Source: Treponema sp. (lineage in GTDB: Bacteria > Spirochaetota > Spirochaetia > Treponematales > Treponemataceae). Taken from it: a stretch of 33,742 nt of DNA. Both the position numbers and the translations under genes were made by a program. Position 1 is the first letter of the stretch. Each line of letters opens with the position of its first letter. The notes under the pieces are model-generated. The model saw only the letters and a list, made by a program, of their open reading frames with translations, searched no databases and was not told where the DNA came from. This document shows, one piece after another, positions 14,570 through 22,334 of this stretch. Where the stretch lies: assembly GCA_017934745.1 (NCBI GenBank), contig JAGBIY010000049.1, forward strand, positions 1-33,742, in the 5' to 3' direction.

Positions 14570-16642
14570 CTATTTTTCCCTTATCAAACAATAGGCGGTG
14601 AAATTCGAGAGCATGAACGCGTTCTCGGAATTCTCCTTCGTGTCCTTGTTCGCGGGATAGATTCTCACATAAACCGTGCCCTTTCCCTTGAGCGAAAGAC
14701 CGAGTGCCTCCGACGTGGAGAATTCCTCGGTCACGTCCTTGTAGGAGCCTTTTCCGTCCTTGACGAACTGGGTCGGATTCTTGAAGTCCTTGTCGGTCGA
14801 GTAGAACGCGTGCCACCTCATGTCCTTCGAGCCTGAGGAGCCAGCGAAGAAAGAGAAGCCGTTCACGACGAGATTCTGCTTCGATGCGGGAATCGCGAAT
14901 TCAATATAGCAGTCCTCCACCATCGCGCCCGAATCGTTCACAGGCCAAGTTCCGCCCTTGTACTTGAAGAGGGAAACATACTCGCCCTCGTCGTCCGGGG
15001 AGAATTCCCTGTCGGGTTCAAGCGTGTCGAGACCGACGACTCTCGCATCCAACGGAAGGACTTTTGAGGCGGAAGCGGCCGCGCTCTCCACGGAAGCCTT
15101 CGCGGTGAATTTGTGCCCGGAATCAACGAGCGGCCAAGCCACTTTCAGCATTTTTCCGTCCGTGATTTTCTCTTTTCCAGAGCCGCTGAGGGAAATTCTC
15201 ACTTTCTTTGAAGGGGAAGGCGCCCCCTCGAAATTGCCGAATTCAAGTTTCGCAGAATCGAGGAACAGCTCAAGTTTTCCGTTGTAGTCCGAAACTTTCG
15301 CGGGGGTGAACTTCACGAATATCTCCGTTCCGAATTTGATTTTAGAGCAGTCGATTTCGAGTTTTGAAGAATATTCCCCGTTTTTTGAAAGACTTACCGA
15401 ATAGCATTTTGGGGCCTTCAATGTCAACTTTCCAGAATCCATGCAAAAGAGGGAGATGTCGAACGAGAGAATTTTGTCCGTGTTTGGGTCGCAGCGACCG
15501 AACGAGAGAGTGTTCGCGCCCACAAAAGCCCTCGGCTCAGCTTCGACGATGTAGTCCGAGAAATACCCACGCTTCTTCAAGTCCTTCGTGACCAACGATG
15601 CAAGCTCGAACGCCCCGAACTTCCGCTCGTGGGTGGAATCGGACGAGATGTAGAGGAGCTTCGTCTTTTTCTCGGCTTCAAAATCCGCCACCTCTTCAGC
15701 GCTCATCTTCGTCATGTCCACGAAAATCGCGTTGTGCTTTTCGGCCGCCTTCCTCATGGCTTCCGGGTAGTTTCCCCTCGGCTCTCTTTCTCCGCCAGCC
15801 TTGGCCTCCATGTTGTGCCTGCCCTTCTCGGTCACTTTTCCGTTGTTCAGATACTTTCTCACGAACGGAGAGAGCATGACGGGGATTCCGCCAAGCTCCC
15901 TCGTCTCCACGATATAGCGCTCGATGTAGTCGTAGTGGGTTCCGGCGACCGTGCCGTTCTGGTTTCTCTCGGCGAAAGTGAACGAAGCTCCGTACGGGCC
16001 GACTTTCGAGTCCCCGCCGGCAAGGCTCCGCTGGTCGTTGTGCCCGAACGAGAAGAAGACCACGGTAGTCTTGCCGCTCTTTCTGTTGTCTTCGAGCATC
16101 TTCTTCACGGTCGGCCACCTCGAAGGCTCGTTGTAGAAATAGCGGGAGGAGCGGCCGCCGTTGGAGACGGAGTTGTCCACTTCCACCTTCGACGAATCCC
16201 AGAATTCCTTCATCGCCTGCCCAAGCCCGTACTGGTCAACGGCGTTCGGCGCATAATCGCGCATTATCGAGTCTCCGCACATCACCACTTCGATTTTTCC
16301 GGAGAGGCTCTTCGCGTCCAAAACGTCCGAAGTCGGCGCGCGGGAAGGCTCTTCCACCTTCACGGAAAAATCCACTTTTGAAGAGCCGGACGCGGCCGTC
16401 ACCACAGTCTCTCCGCCTGAAAGAGACACGACGTTGCCCTCCTCGTCCACCGAAACAACATATGGGTCGGCGACGCTCCAGGAAACGTCCTTCCCGGAAA
16501 GCTCCGTGCCGTCCAAAGAAAGCTTCGCCTTCAAGTCGGGCGTGTCGAAAGTCAGATTTTTCCCATCAATTTTCACACCGTCAGCGAAAGACGGCGAGAA
16601 AAGAAGGAAAGACAAGACCAATGACGCAAAAAATCTTTTCAA
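14570..16642 (-). CDS. Exported SGNH/GDSL esterase with Ig-like and C-terminal domains (esterase A')
   Basis: A 690-residue paralogue of esterase A, collinear along its whole length. It has a signal peptide cut after SPSFA (residue 20) and lacks the lipobox and acidic linker. Ig-like domain about 30-97 (LSLDGTELSGKDVSWSVADP). SGNH residues: D124-S125 in MCGDSIM, G162-G163 in SNGGRSS, H201-N202 in FGHNDQR, D335/H338 in DSTH. The last 130 residues (TWPVNDSGAMVEDCYIEF onwards) match the C-terminus of A and form a beta-rich module of unknown family. AAAGGAG lies close before the ATG. No promoter is obvious; the upstream 300 bp are repeat copies and the DJ-1 gene is on the same strand beyond them. 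Substrate inferred as acetylated pectin. Confidence 0.87.
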   Translation of the reverse strand: MKRFFASLVLSFLLFSPSFADGVKIDGKNLTFDTPDLKAKLSLDGTELSGKDVSWSVADPYVVSVDEEGNVVSLSGGETVVTAASGSSKVDFSVKVEEPSRAPTSDVLDAKSLSGKIEVVMCGDSIMRDYAPNAVDQYGLGQAMKEFWDSSKVEVDNSVSNGGRSSRYFYNEPSRWPTVKKMLEDNRKSGKTTVVFFSFGHNDQRSLAGGDSKVGPYGASFTFAERNQNGTVAGTHYDYIERYIVETRELGGIPVMLSPFVRKYLNNGKVTEKGRHNMEAKAGGEREPRGNYPEAMRKAAEKHNAIFVDMTKMSAEEVADFEAEKKTKLLYISSDSTHERKFGAFELASLVTKDLKKRGYFSDYIVEAEPRAFVGANTLSFGRCDPNTDKILSFDISLFCMDSGKLTLKAPKCYSVSLSKNGEYSSKLEIDCSKIKFGTEIFVKFTPAKVSDYNGKLELFLDSAKLEFGNFEGAPSPSKKVRISLSGSGKEKITDGKMLKVAWPLVDSGHKFTAKASVESAAASASKVLPLDARVVGLDTLEPDREFSPDDEGEYVSLFKYKGGTWPVNDSGAMVEDCYIEFAIPASKQNLVVNGFSFFAGSSGSKDMRWHAFYSTDKDFKNPTQFVKDGKGSYKDVTEEFSTSEALGLSLKGKGTVYVRIYPANKDTKENSENAFMLSNFTAYCLIREK

Positions 16643-16674
16643 AATGAAACTCCTTTTTTTTATTCAATGAAACG

Positions 16675-16771
16675 AATGACGAGTTTTCACAATGCAGTTG
16701 CTGAAACGAGCGGAAGCGGAATTCCTGTTTGAAAAGCACTCAGCCACTACGACAAGCATAAACTCGTTATT
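16675..16771 (+). repeat. Degenerate, shortened copy of the structured repeat (copy 4)
   Basis: Begins AATGACGAGTTT and ends AAACTCGTTATT, which match as an inverted pair in 11 of 12 positions. The left half (TTTTCACAATGCAGTTGCTG, then AAACGAGCGGAAGCGG) follows the family; the right half with the GTTTCTGC block and central stem is deleted. It abuts the intact copy that starts at 16771. With that copy it fills the 302-bp gap between A' and the DJ-1 gene; I see no gene in it. Confidence 0.75.
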
Positions 16772-16940
16772 AGGTCGAATGTCGAGTTTTCACAGTGCAA
16801 TGGCAGAAACGAGCGGAAGCGGGGTTCCGCCCATCAAAACACTCAGCCACCGCGAAGCGGTACTGCCGTTTTGATGGGCGGGTTCCCGCTGGGAGCTTGT
16901 TTCTGCAACTACAGTATGCTTAAACTCGACATTCGACCTA
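16771..16940 (+). repeat. Structured repeat, copy 2 (complete, MITE-like)
   Basis: A 170-bp element with perfect 19-bp terminal inverted repeats TAGGTCGAATGTCGAGTTT (16771-16789) and its complement (16922-16940). TTAT flanks it on both sides (16767-16770, 16941-16944), a possible 4-bp target duplication. Nested stems follow inward: GCAGAAAC/GTTTCTGC, AGCGGG/CCCGCT, a perfect 12-bp stem GCCCATCAAAAC (16829-16840)/GTTTTGATGGGC (16868-16879), and CCGC/GCGG with a GAA loop. The whole element can fold as one hairpin. It has no transposase and ends 4 bp before the DJ-1 stop codon. Confidence 0.85.
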
Positions 16941-16944
16941 TTAT

Positions 16945-17574
16945 TTATCTCTGGCAGCTTCCGTCGTGGACTTTCTTCGCGGTCGCTTCTCCAGCGAGGA
17001 TGCGGACGAATTCCATGGCGAACTGCTCGGCGGTGCCCGGTCCCCTTCCCGTCAGCACGTTCTTGTCGAAGACGAAGGGCACGTCCTCCACCACCGAAGA
17101 GCCTTTCGTGAGTTCGGCGGCTTTTTCCGCGGAACCGCAGTATTCTGAAAGGTTCTCGTTCATCTTCGGGTAGCAGGTCCACTTCCTGCCTGCGAGGACT
17201 CCGGACTTTGAAAGCACAATCGCCGGGGAGGCGCACATGGCGGCCACAAGCTTTCCCGACTCCTCCATGAACTGAATCAAGTCGATGAGGTACTCGCAGG
17301 CGGCGAGGTTCGTGGCTCCGGGAAGACCGCCGGGGAAGAACACCGCGTCGGGAAGGCTCTCCTCGGACTCGTCGGCGAAATCCTTGAGCACCTGGTCCGT
17401 CACGACCGATATTCCGTGCGCGCCCGGCACAACGGACGTAATCTCCGAAGAGTCCACGCCGGGAACGGAGACCGTCACGACATCCTCTCCCGCCCTCCTC
17501 AAGTAGTCCACAGACGTGAGCGCTTCGATTTCCTCAAAACCGGGAGCAAGAAAAACCGCTATTTTCGACATCAT
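16945..17574 (-). CDS. DJ-1/PfpI family protein (YajL-like)
   Basis: A 209-residue cytoplasmic protein of the DJ-1/ThiJ/PfpI superfamily, related to YajL and DJ-1, for which chaperone, oxidative-stress and glyoxalase/deglycase roles have been proposed. The conserved Glu lies in APGFEEIEALT (E17) and the nucleophile-elbow Cys in AAMCASPAIVLS (C114), matching DJ-1 E18 and C106. The length is near normal (about 190). GGAGG lies just before two consecutive ATG codons, so the start may be 17574 or 17571. It is divergent from the response-regulator gene. The intact repeat follows its stop at 4 bp and may act as its terminator. The exact reaction cannot be told. Confidence 0.88.
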   Translation of the reverse strand: MMSKIAVFLAPGFEEIEALTSVDYLRRAGEDVVTVSVPGVDSSEITSVVPGAHGISVVTDQVLKDFADESEESLPDAVFFPGGLPGATNLAACEYLIDLIQFMEESGKLVAAMCASPAIVLSKSGVLAGRKWTCYPKMNENLSEYCGSAEKAAELTKGSSVVEDVPFVFDKNVLTGRGPGTAEQFAMEFVRILAGEATAKKVHDGSCQR

Positions 17575-17594
17575 TTTCCTCCAAAAAAATAATT

Positions 17595-17623
17595 TTGTTC
17601 TGATAATTTTGCTCTATTTTATA
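17595..17623 (+). promoter_or_regulatory. Candidate promoter of the phosphorelay genes
   Basis: TTGTTC (17595-17600), 17-bp spacer, TTTATA (17618-17623). The start codon at 17639 is 15 nt further, predicting a leader of under 10 nt with no Shine-Dalgarno. Confidence 0.45.
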
Positions 17624-17638
17624 TCCGATACTGTAAAT

Positions 17639-18913
17639 ATGGCAAAAGTTTTAATCGTAGACGCAGCTCCAATTTTCAAAGACTACATAGCAGACAAGCT
17701 CGGAGCCGAAAACATTCAAGTAGAATTCGCGACAGAAAGAGACGCGTACGTAAAACTCAACAGCGACTATCCAGACCTGATAATCGTGAACATCAGGAAA
17801 TACTCGGAAAAAGAGGCCATCAATCCGCTGATAATAGATTTTCTCAAGAAAAAAATCGAGGACAGGAACGTCCACTCGGTTCCGGTAATCGTAACAGGTC
17901 CCCAGATAGAGACGGACAAGATTTCCCAGCTCCTCAAGTACGGAATGATAAAGTACTTCAAGCACCCGATAAAGTACGACGCCCTCTTCGACGCGCTCGG
18001 ACGGGTCTTGAGGAAGCCGTTCGCGATGGACACGACACCCGCAGTGCTGGACGTGCACCTGAACAACAACATAATCTTCATCGAGGCGGCCATCGGACTG
18101 AACAGGGAGAAGATATTCCTCCTCAAGTACAAAATCGAGGAGATAATCGAGAAGAATTCTCTCTCCCTTCCGAAAGTGATATTGATGATGACCTCGCTCA
18201 GCCTTTCCTTCGTGGACGGAATGAACATAGAGCTTCTCTTCGACACGATAAAGAAGAACCCGAAAATCTACAACAAGAACATAAAGGTCCTGTCGCTCGA
18301 CGACATCGTGGCTGAATTGGTCGAAGGCCACGAGGAATACGAGGGGATTGAAGTCGCGAAGAACATATCGACAATCCTGAACTCGCTCGTCAGCAACGAC
18401 GGAGACGAAATCGAGGAGGTCATATCCGACAAGATTCTCGCAGTCACAGACACTGCGGAGAGCGAGGGAGACTCGATAGAGATGAGGTTCTCGTCCGACT
18501 CCGACAAGGCGGGCGCGATAGACGAAGCCGGCTCCACGTTCTCGATTGCGATAGTCGACGACGACAACATCGTGCGGATGCTGACGCAGAAAGCGTTCCT
18601 CAACATCGGCGCGACATCCGACCTGTACGCGTCAGGAAAATCGTTTGTCGAAGCGGCACTCGAAAAGAGGGAGAAAAGCTACGACCTCATAATACTCGAC
18701 ATATTCATGGACGACATGGACGGGTTCTCCGTGTTGAAACTCATAAAGCAGAGCAAGATAGACACTCCGGTCATAATCTACTCTCAGGCGCACCAGCGCG
18801 ACATGATTGTGAAGGCCCTCTCGTTCGGCGCGAGATGCTACCTTCTCAAACCGCAGAGACCGGAAGTCCTGATACAGAAGGCCATGGAAGTTTTGAATGC
18901 TGGGAAAAAATAA
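17639..18913 (+). CDS. Response regulator with two receiver domains (N-terminal one degenerate)
   Basis: A 424-residue cytoplasmic signalling protein. Residues 1-128 are receiver-like (MAKVLIVDAAPIFKDYIADK), but the phosphoacceptor Asp is Asn (N51 in LIIVNIRKY) and one of the acidic-pocket residues is lost. Residues about 130-290 are a linker or helical region of unknown fold. Residues 301-424 are an intact receiver: acidic pair D307-D308 in AIVDDDN, phosphoacceptor D354 in LIILDIFMDDMDG, and K404 in YLLKPQ. No DNA-binding or enzymatic output domain is present, so it is likely an intermediate or protein-binding regulator. The start MAKVLIVD is chosen to begin the receiver fold; the frame is open 41 codons further but that part is not conserved. 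It overlaps the kinase gene by 17 bp. Confidence 0.85.
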   Translation: MAKVLIVDAAPIFKDYIADKLGAENIQVEFATERDAYVKLNSDYPDLIIVNIRKYSEKEAINPLIIDFLKKKIEDRNVHSVPVIVTGPQIETDKISQLLKYGMIKYFKHPIKYDALFDALGRVLRKPFAMDTTPAVLDVHLNNNIIFIEAAIGLNREKIFLLKYKIEEIIEKNSLSLPKVILMMTSLSLSFVDGMNIELLFDTIKKNPKIYNKNIKVLSLDDIVAELVEGHEEYEGIEVAKNISTILNSLVSNDGDEIEEVISDKILAVTDTAESEGDSIEMRFSSDSDKAGAIDEAGSTFSIAIVDDDNIVRMLTQKAFLNIGATSDLYASGKSFVEAALEKREKSYDLIILDIFMDDMDGFSVLKLIKQSKIDTPVIIYSQAHQRDMIVKALSFGARCYLLKPQRPEVLIQKAMEVLNAGKK

Positions 18914-20939
18914 CGACGTCACCGAAGCGAGCAGGTTCCTCGCAAGCACACTCCACGAAATCCGCACCCCGATACAGACGATAATCGGAACAATCGAGCT
19001 TATATCGGAGACGCACCTGGACAAGGAGCAGACCGAATACATACGGCAGATACAGTTCAGCGCGGAAGTCCTTTTGGACTTGGCGAACAACATACTCGAC
19101 TTCACGAAAATCCGCTCGAACGAGTTCAAGCTGGAGTCGATTCCGTTCGACATAGCGCAGGTCACGGAGCAGGTCATCGACCTCATCTCCATAGAGGCGT
19201 TCAACAAGGACGTGGAGATTGTCGTGGACATCGACCCGAAAGTTCCGCCGCTCGTCACGGGAGACTCCGTGCGGGTCCAGCAGATAATGCTGAACCTCGT
19301 GAAGAACGCGGTCAAATTCACGAACAGCGGCTACATACACGTCGAGCTTCTGTACACGGACGACAAGAAAGTGGAATTCCGTGTTACGGACAGCGGAATC
19401 GGAATCCCGGAGGACAAGCAGAAGAAACTTTTCACGGACTATTTCCAGGCGGACATATCGACATACAGGAAATTCGGAGGAACCGGACTGGGGCTTTCGA
19501 TATGCAAGAACCTCGTCAAGGTGATGAGGGGCGAGATTGGGGTGAAGTCGAACCCGTACGGAGGGACGATTTTCCACTTCACGCTTCCGCTTCCAGACTC
19601 GCTAGAATCGAACATGTTCGCCATAGAGAGGGCGCCGGACGAAAAAGGGAAGAAGACGGTCGACAGCGAAATGAAAGTCCTCATCGTGGACGAGCACGTC
19701 CTTTCGGTGCAGAGCATCAGGCGCAAGATGGGCGAGTTCGGCATCACGAAAATCGACGAGGCGCAGACGGCCGACGACGCGATTCTGATGATAGAATTCG
19801 CAGAGAAGATAGGCGCGCCGTACAACGCCGTTTTCATAAACCTCGTGCTCTCGAAGATGGACGGCTGGCATCTGGCATCCGAAATCAAGAGCGACGAGAA
19901 GATAACGAAGAACTTCAAGATGTACCTGATGGTGCCGGAGGGACAGATGAGGGGCGAAGCCAAGATGAAGCTCCTCGACTGGTTCGACGGCTACATCTAC
20001 AAGCCTGTCAAGCGCGACAATCTGTTCGACACGCTCAAGATGGCGGCTGAAAAATCCACGGCGGAGGACGGAAAGCCAAGGGAGATAGACATCACGCCGC
20101 CGATAGAGACTGTCCCTAAATCGCTCGATTTGCCGGAGGTGGACGACTCCAAGCTCGCGTCAGGATTGAAGATTCTCGTGGCGGAAGACCATCCGGTGAA
20201 CAGGAAGCTCATAGAGACCGTGCTCAAGAGGTTCGGCGCGGACGTGTACCTTGCGGAGGACGGGGAGGACGCGGTCGAGCGCATAAGGGAGAACCCGGAC
20301 ATCACGCTCGTCTTCATGGACATATTCATGCCGATAAAAAGCGGCGTCGAAGCGACGGAGGAACTCAGGAAGGGCGGCTACACAGGAATAATCGTGGCCT
20401 GCACGGCGAACAACGACTCGAACGACTTCGCCGACTACATGAAAATCGGAGTCAACGACATTCTCGTAAAGCCGTTCAAGCGGCAGGCCGTCAAATCCAT
20501 AATCGAAAAGTGGAACAGCGTCCTTCAGATTCCGATTTCCAAGGACATATTGATAGAGACTCTCACGCCCGTGAAATCCTCGGAGGACGACGAAATCTGG
20601 GACTACAAGGAATTCCTGGACACGGTGGCGAACGACAGCGAATTCGCGAAGATGATAATCGAAGACTTCATAATCCAGAGCAAGAAGCTGATAGATGAAA
20701 TCGACGAGAACATGAGGACGACAATCGAGCCGGAAAAAATCCACAAGCTCGCCCACACGATAAGGGGAAGCGCAGGGGCTGTGTTCGCGTCGAAGATTTC
20801 CAGCGCGGCGAGGGCATTGGACGAAGCGGCGAAAAAGGCCGACACGCTGGACAAGGCCGCCAGGCTCAGCGGAGACGAAGTGAGGGAACGCTTCGAGGAA
20901 TTCCAAGAGTACTCAAAAAGCATCATGGAGCGTCTCTAG
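18897..20939 (+). CDS. Cytoplasmic hybrid histidine kinase (HisKA-HATPase-REC-REC-Hpt)
   Basis: A 680-residue kinase with no membrane segment and no sensor domain before the H-box. Domains: HisKA with H20 in STLHEIRTP; HATPase with N137 in NLVKNAVKFT, D165 in DSGIGI and GGTGLGL (194-200); a first receiver (259-385) whose phosphoacceptor is Asn (N315 in FINLVLSKMDG); a second, intact receiver (about 425-540) with D475 in VFMDIFMP and K525 in LVKPF; and an Hpt domain with H620 in LAHTIRGSAG. Phosphate could run H20, D475, H620 and then D354 of the response regulator encoded just upstream, whose gene overlaps this one by 17 bp. Input probably comes through a partner or the degenerate receiver. 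The output is unknown. Confidence 0.9.
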   Translation: MLGKNNDVTEASRFLASTLHEIRTPIQTIIGTIELISETHLDKEQTEYIRQIQFSAEVLLDLANNILDFTKIRSNEFKLESIPFDIAQVTEQVIDLISIEAFNKDVEIVVDIDPKVPPLVTGDSVRVQQIMLNLVKNAVKFTNSGYIHVELLYTDDKKVEFRVTDSGIGIPEDKQKKLFTDYFQADISTYRKFGGTGLGLSICKNLVKVMRGEIGVKSNPYGGTIFHFTLPLPDSLESNMFAIERAPDEKGKKTVDSEMKVLIVDEHVLSVQSIRRKMGEFGITKIDEAQTADDAILMIEFAEKIGAPYNAVFINLVLSKMDGWHLASEIKSDEKITKNFKMYLMVPEGQMRGEAKMKLLDWFDGYIYKPVKRDNLFDTLKMAAEKSTAEDGKPREIDITPPIETVPKSLDLPEVDDSKLASGLKILVAEDHPVNRKLIETVLKRFGADVYLAEDGEDAVERIRENPDITLVFMDIFMPIKSGVEATEELRKGGYTGIIVACTANNDSNDFADYMKIGVNDILVKPFKRQAVKSIIEKWNSVLQIPISKDILIETLTPVKSSEDDEIWDYKEFLDTVANDSEFAKMIIEDFIIQSKKLIDEIDENMRTTIEPEKIHKLAHTIRGSAGAVFASKISSAARALDEAAKKADTLDKAARLSGDEVRERFEEFQEYSKSIMERL

Positions 20940-20981
20940 GCGCAAAAGCGAATAGCGAACAGCGAATCAAGGAACAAAAAA

Positions 20982-21851
20982 ATGAAATCGAATTTCCACA
21001 CGCACTCCACATTCTGCGACGGAAAGCAGTCCCCTGAAGAGAACGCAATCGAGGCGGTCGGCAGGGGCTTTTGCACGCTCGGATTCTCAAGCCACGCAGA
21101 GCTTCCATTCTCCGACGACTGGCACCTAAAGGTGGAGAGGTTCGGAGAATACAAGGCGGAGGTGGAAAGGCTCAGGGAAAAATTCAGCGGAAGAATGAAC
21201 ATACGGCTCGGTTTCGAGGCGGACTTCATTCCGGGAATAACGGAGCCGACATACGGAACATACGGAAAGTACGAGCCGGACTTCATCATAGGCTCGGTGC
21301 ACTTCGTCTACAACGGAAAGGGGATTTTCGAGGCCGACGGCTCAGCGGAGTCCATAAAGAAGGCGATTGACGAATTCTACGGCGGAAACGTGAAGGAAGC
21401 CGTGGCAAGGTACTTCGAACAGGAGCGGGAAATGCTCGGCCGCGCCCGCGACAGAGGAATCTTCACGATAATCGGCCACGCGGATTTGATACGGAAGTCG
21501 AACCTCAAGTCGAACAAGGTCGGGAAGGGCATGGACTTCTTCGACGAAAGCGACGGCTGGTACAGGGAGCAGCTCCGGCTCACGGCGGACGCGATTGCGA
21601 AATCCGGGGTTGTCGCGGAAATCAACACGGGCGCGATTTCCAGGGGCAACATGAGTACGCCCTACCCCAGCGAGGAATTTCTTGGACTTTTGAAAGAAAG
21701 GAACGTGCCAATAACGATAAACTCCGACGCCCACGACAAAAGCGCGCTCGACTGCGCGTTCGACGAGGCGAGGGCGCTGGCGAAAAAAATCGGCTACGAC
21801 GAGGCTGTATGCGACATCGTAGCCGGAAAACTTGAATTCGCGAAAATCTAG
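20982..21851 (+). CDS. hisK: PHP-family histidinol-phosphatase
   Basis: A 289-residue metal-dependent phosphatase of the PHP family; the HisK/HisJ branch removes phosphate from L-histidinol phosphate in histidine synthesis. Metal ligands are visible: H6 and H8 in NFHTHST, D13, H38 in FSSHAE, E79 in GFEADF, H107 in GSVHFV, H166 and D168 in GHADLI, D249 and H251 in NSDAH. AAGGA lies 9 nt before the ATG, 42 bp after the kinase stop. No other his genes are in the window, so another phosphoester substrate is possible. It converges on the DksA-type gene, and the two stop codons share one CTAG. Confidence 0.85.
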   Translation: MKSNFHTHSTFCDGKQSPEENAIEAVGRGFCTLGFSSHAELPFSDDWHLKVERFGEYKAEVERLREKFSGRMNIRLGFEADFIPGITEPTYGTYGKYEPDFIIGSVHFVYNGKGIFEADGSAESIKKAIDEFYGGNVKEAVARYFEQEREMLGRARDRGIFTIIGHADLIRKSNLKSNKVGKGMDFFDESDGWYREQLRLTADAIAKSGVVAEINTGAISRGNMSTPYPSEEFLGLLKERNVPITINSDAHDKSALDCAFDEARALAKKIGYDEAVCDIVAGKLEFAKI

Positions 21852-22204
21852 CGGTTGCGCCGCTCGCTCACGCTCTGGCAGTTCACGCACATGAACGCGT
21901 ACGGAATCGCCTCCAGACGCTCAAGCGGAATCTCCTTCTTGCACACGAGGCAGAAGCCGTACTTGCCCTGCTTGATTCTGTCGAGGGCGTTGTTGATCAT
22001 CTGCAGCTTGTTCGAATCCTTCTTTCCGAGGGACTCCAGCATCTTTCCGTCCACGACATCCGACGCTATGTCGGCCTCGTCTCCGGATTCGCCGGCCTCA
22101 ACGATTTTCTTTGATTCTGCGTATTGATCGGCGAGAGCCTTCATGAGCTCGGCCTTGTCGGCGAGAAGCTTCTCCTGCATTCTATCGATGAATTCTTTTT
22201 CCAT
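21848..22204 (-). CDS. DksA/TraR-family zinc-finger regulator
   Basis: A 118-residue cytoplasmic protein of the DksA/TraR family, which binds RNA polymerase through the secondary channel and tunes transcription, often with ppGpp. A charged N-terminal coiled coil (about 1-75) is interrupted by DEADIA (42-47), which fits the DxxDxA tip motif of DksA. The C4 zinc finger is complete: C85/C88 in GFCLVC and C106/C109 in FMCVNC. AGGGGA lies just before the ATG. The leader of roughly 60 nt contains a nested palindrome, and the promoter overlaps that of divergent infA, which suggests joint control. Whether it is a true DksA or another family member cannot be told. Confidence 0.88.
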   Translation of the reverse strand: MEKEFIDRMQEKLLADKAELMKALADQYAESKKIVEAGESGDEADIASDVVDGKMLESLGKKDSNKLQMINNALDRIKQGKYGFCLVCKKEIPLERLEAIPYAFMCVNCQSVSERRNR

Positions 22205-22218
22205 TTTGTCCCCTTTTT

Positions 22219-22260
22219 ATTGAAATGCGCGCACACGTCCGCCGTGTTGACAATTTCAAT
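22219..22260. promoter_or_regulatory. Nested palindrome in the dksA-like leader, reaching the infA -35 box
   Basis: Outer arms ATTGAAAT (22219-22226) and ATTTCAAT (22253-22260), inner arms ACACG (22233-22237) and CGTGT (22243-22247). It lies in the leader of the dksA-like mRNA and covers the TTGACA of infA (22247-22252), so it could be an mRNA hairpin, an operator, or both. Confidence 0.55.
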
Positions 22261-22276
22261 GATAAATTCATAATAA
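22247..22276 (+). promoter_or_regulatory. infA promoter
   Basis: Perfect TTGACA (22247-22252), then ATAATA after 17 bp or TAATAA after 18 bp (22270-22276). The leader of about 50 nt ends in GGAGG. Confidence 0.65.
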
Positions 22277-22303
22277 TATAAATATAAATTCTCAAAAAGA
22301 CAA
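22275..22303 (-). promoter_or_regulatory. Promoter of the dksA-like gene
   Basis: On the minus strand TTGTCT (22298-22303), 17-bp spacer, TATATT (22275-22280). It faces and overlaps the infA promoter, so the two polymerases cannot bind together. Confidence 0.6.
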
Positions 22304-22334
22304 CTTTTTTTTTCTTTAGAGATTTGGAGGAATC

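Noticed and set aside
16692..16874. A 60-codon open frame (start MQLLKRAEAEF) on plus across the repeat copies
   Set aside because: It lies wholly in the repeat family, has no ribosome site, and the same frame is not kept between copies; the structure, not a protein, is conserved.
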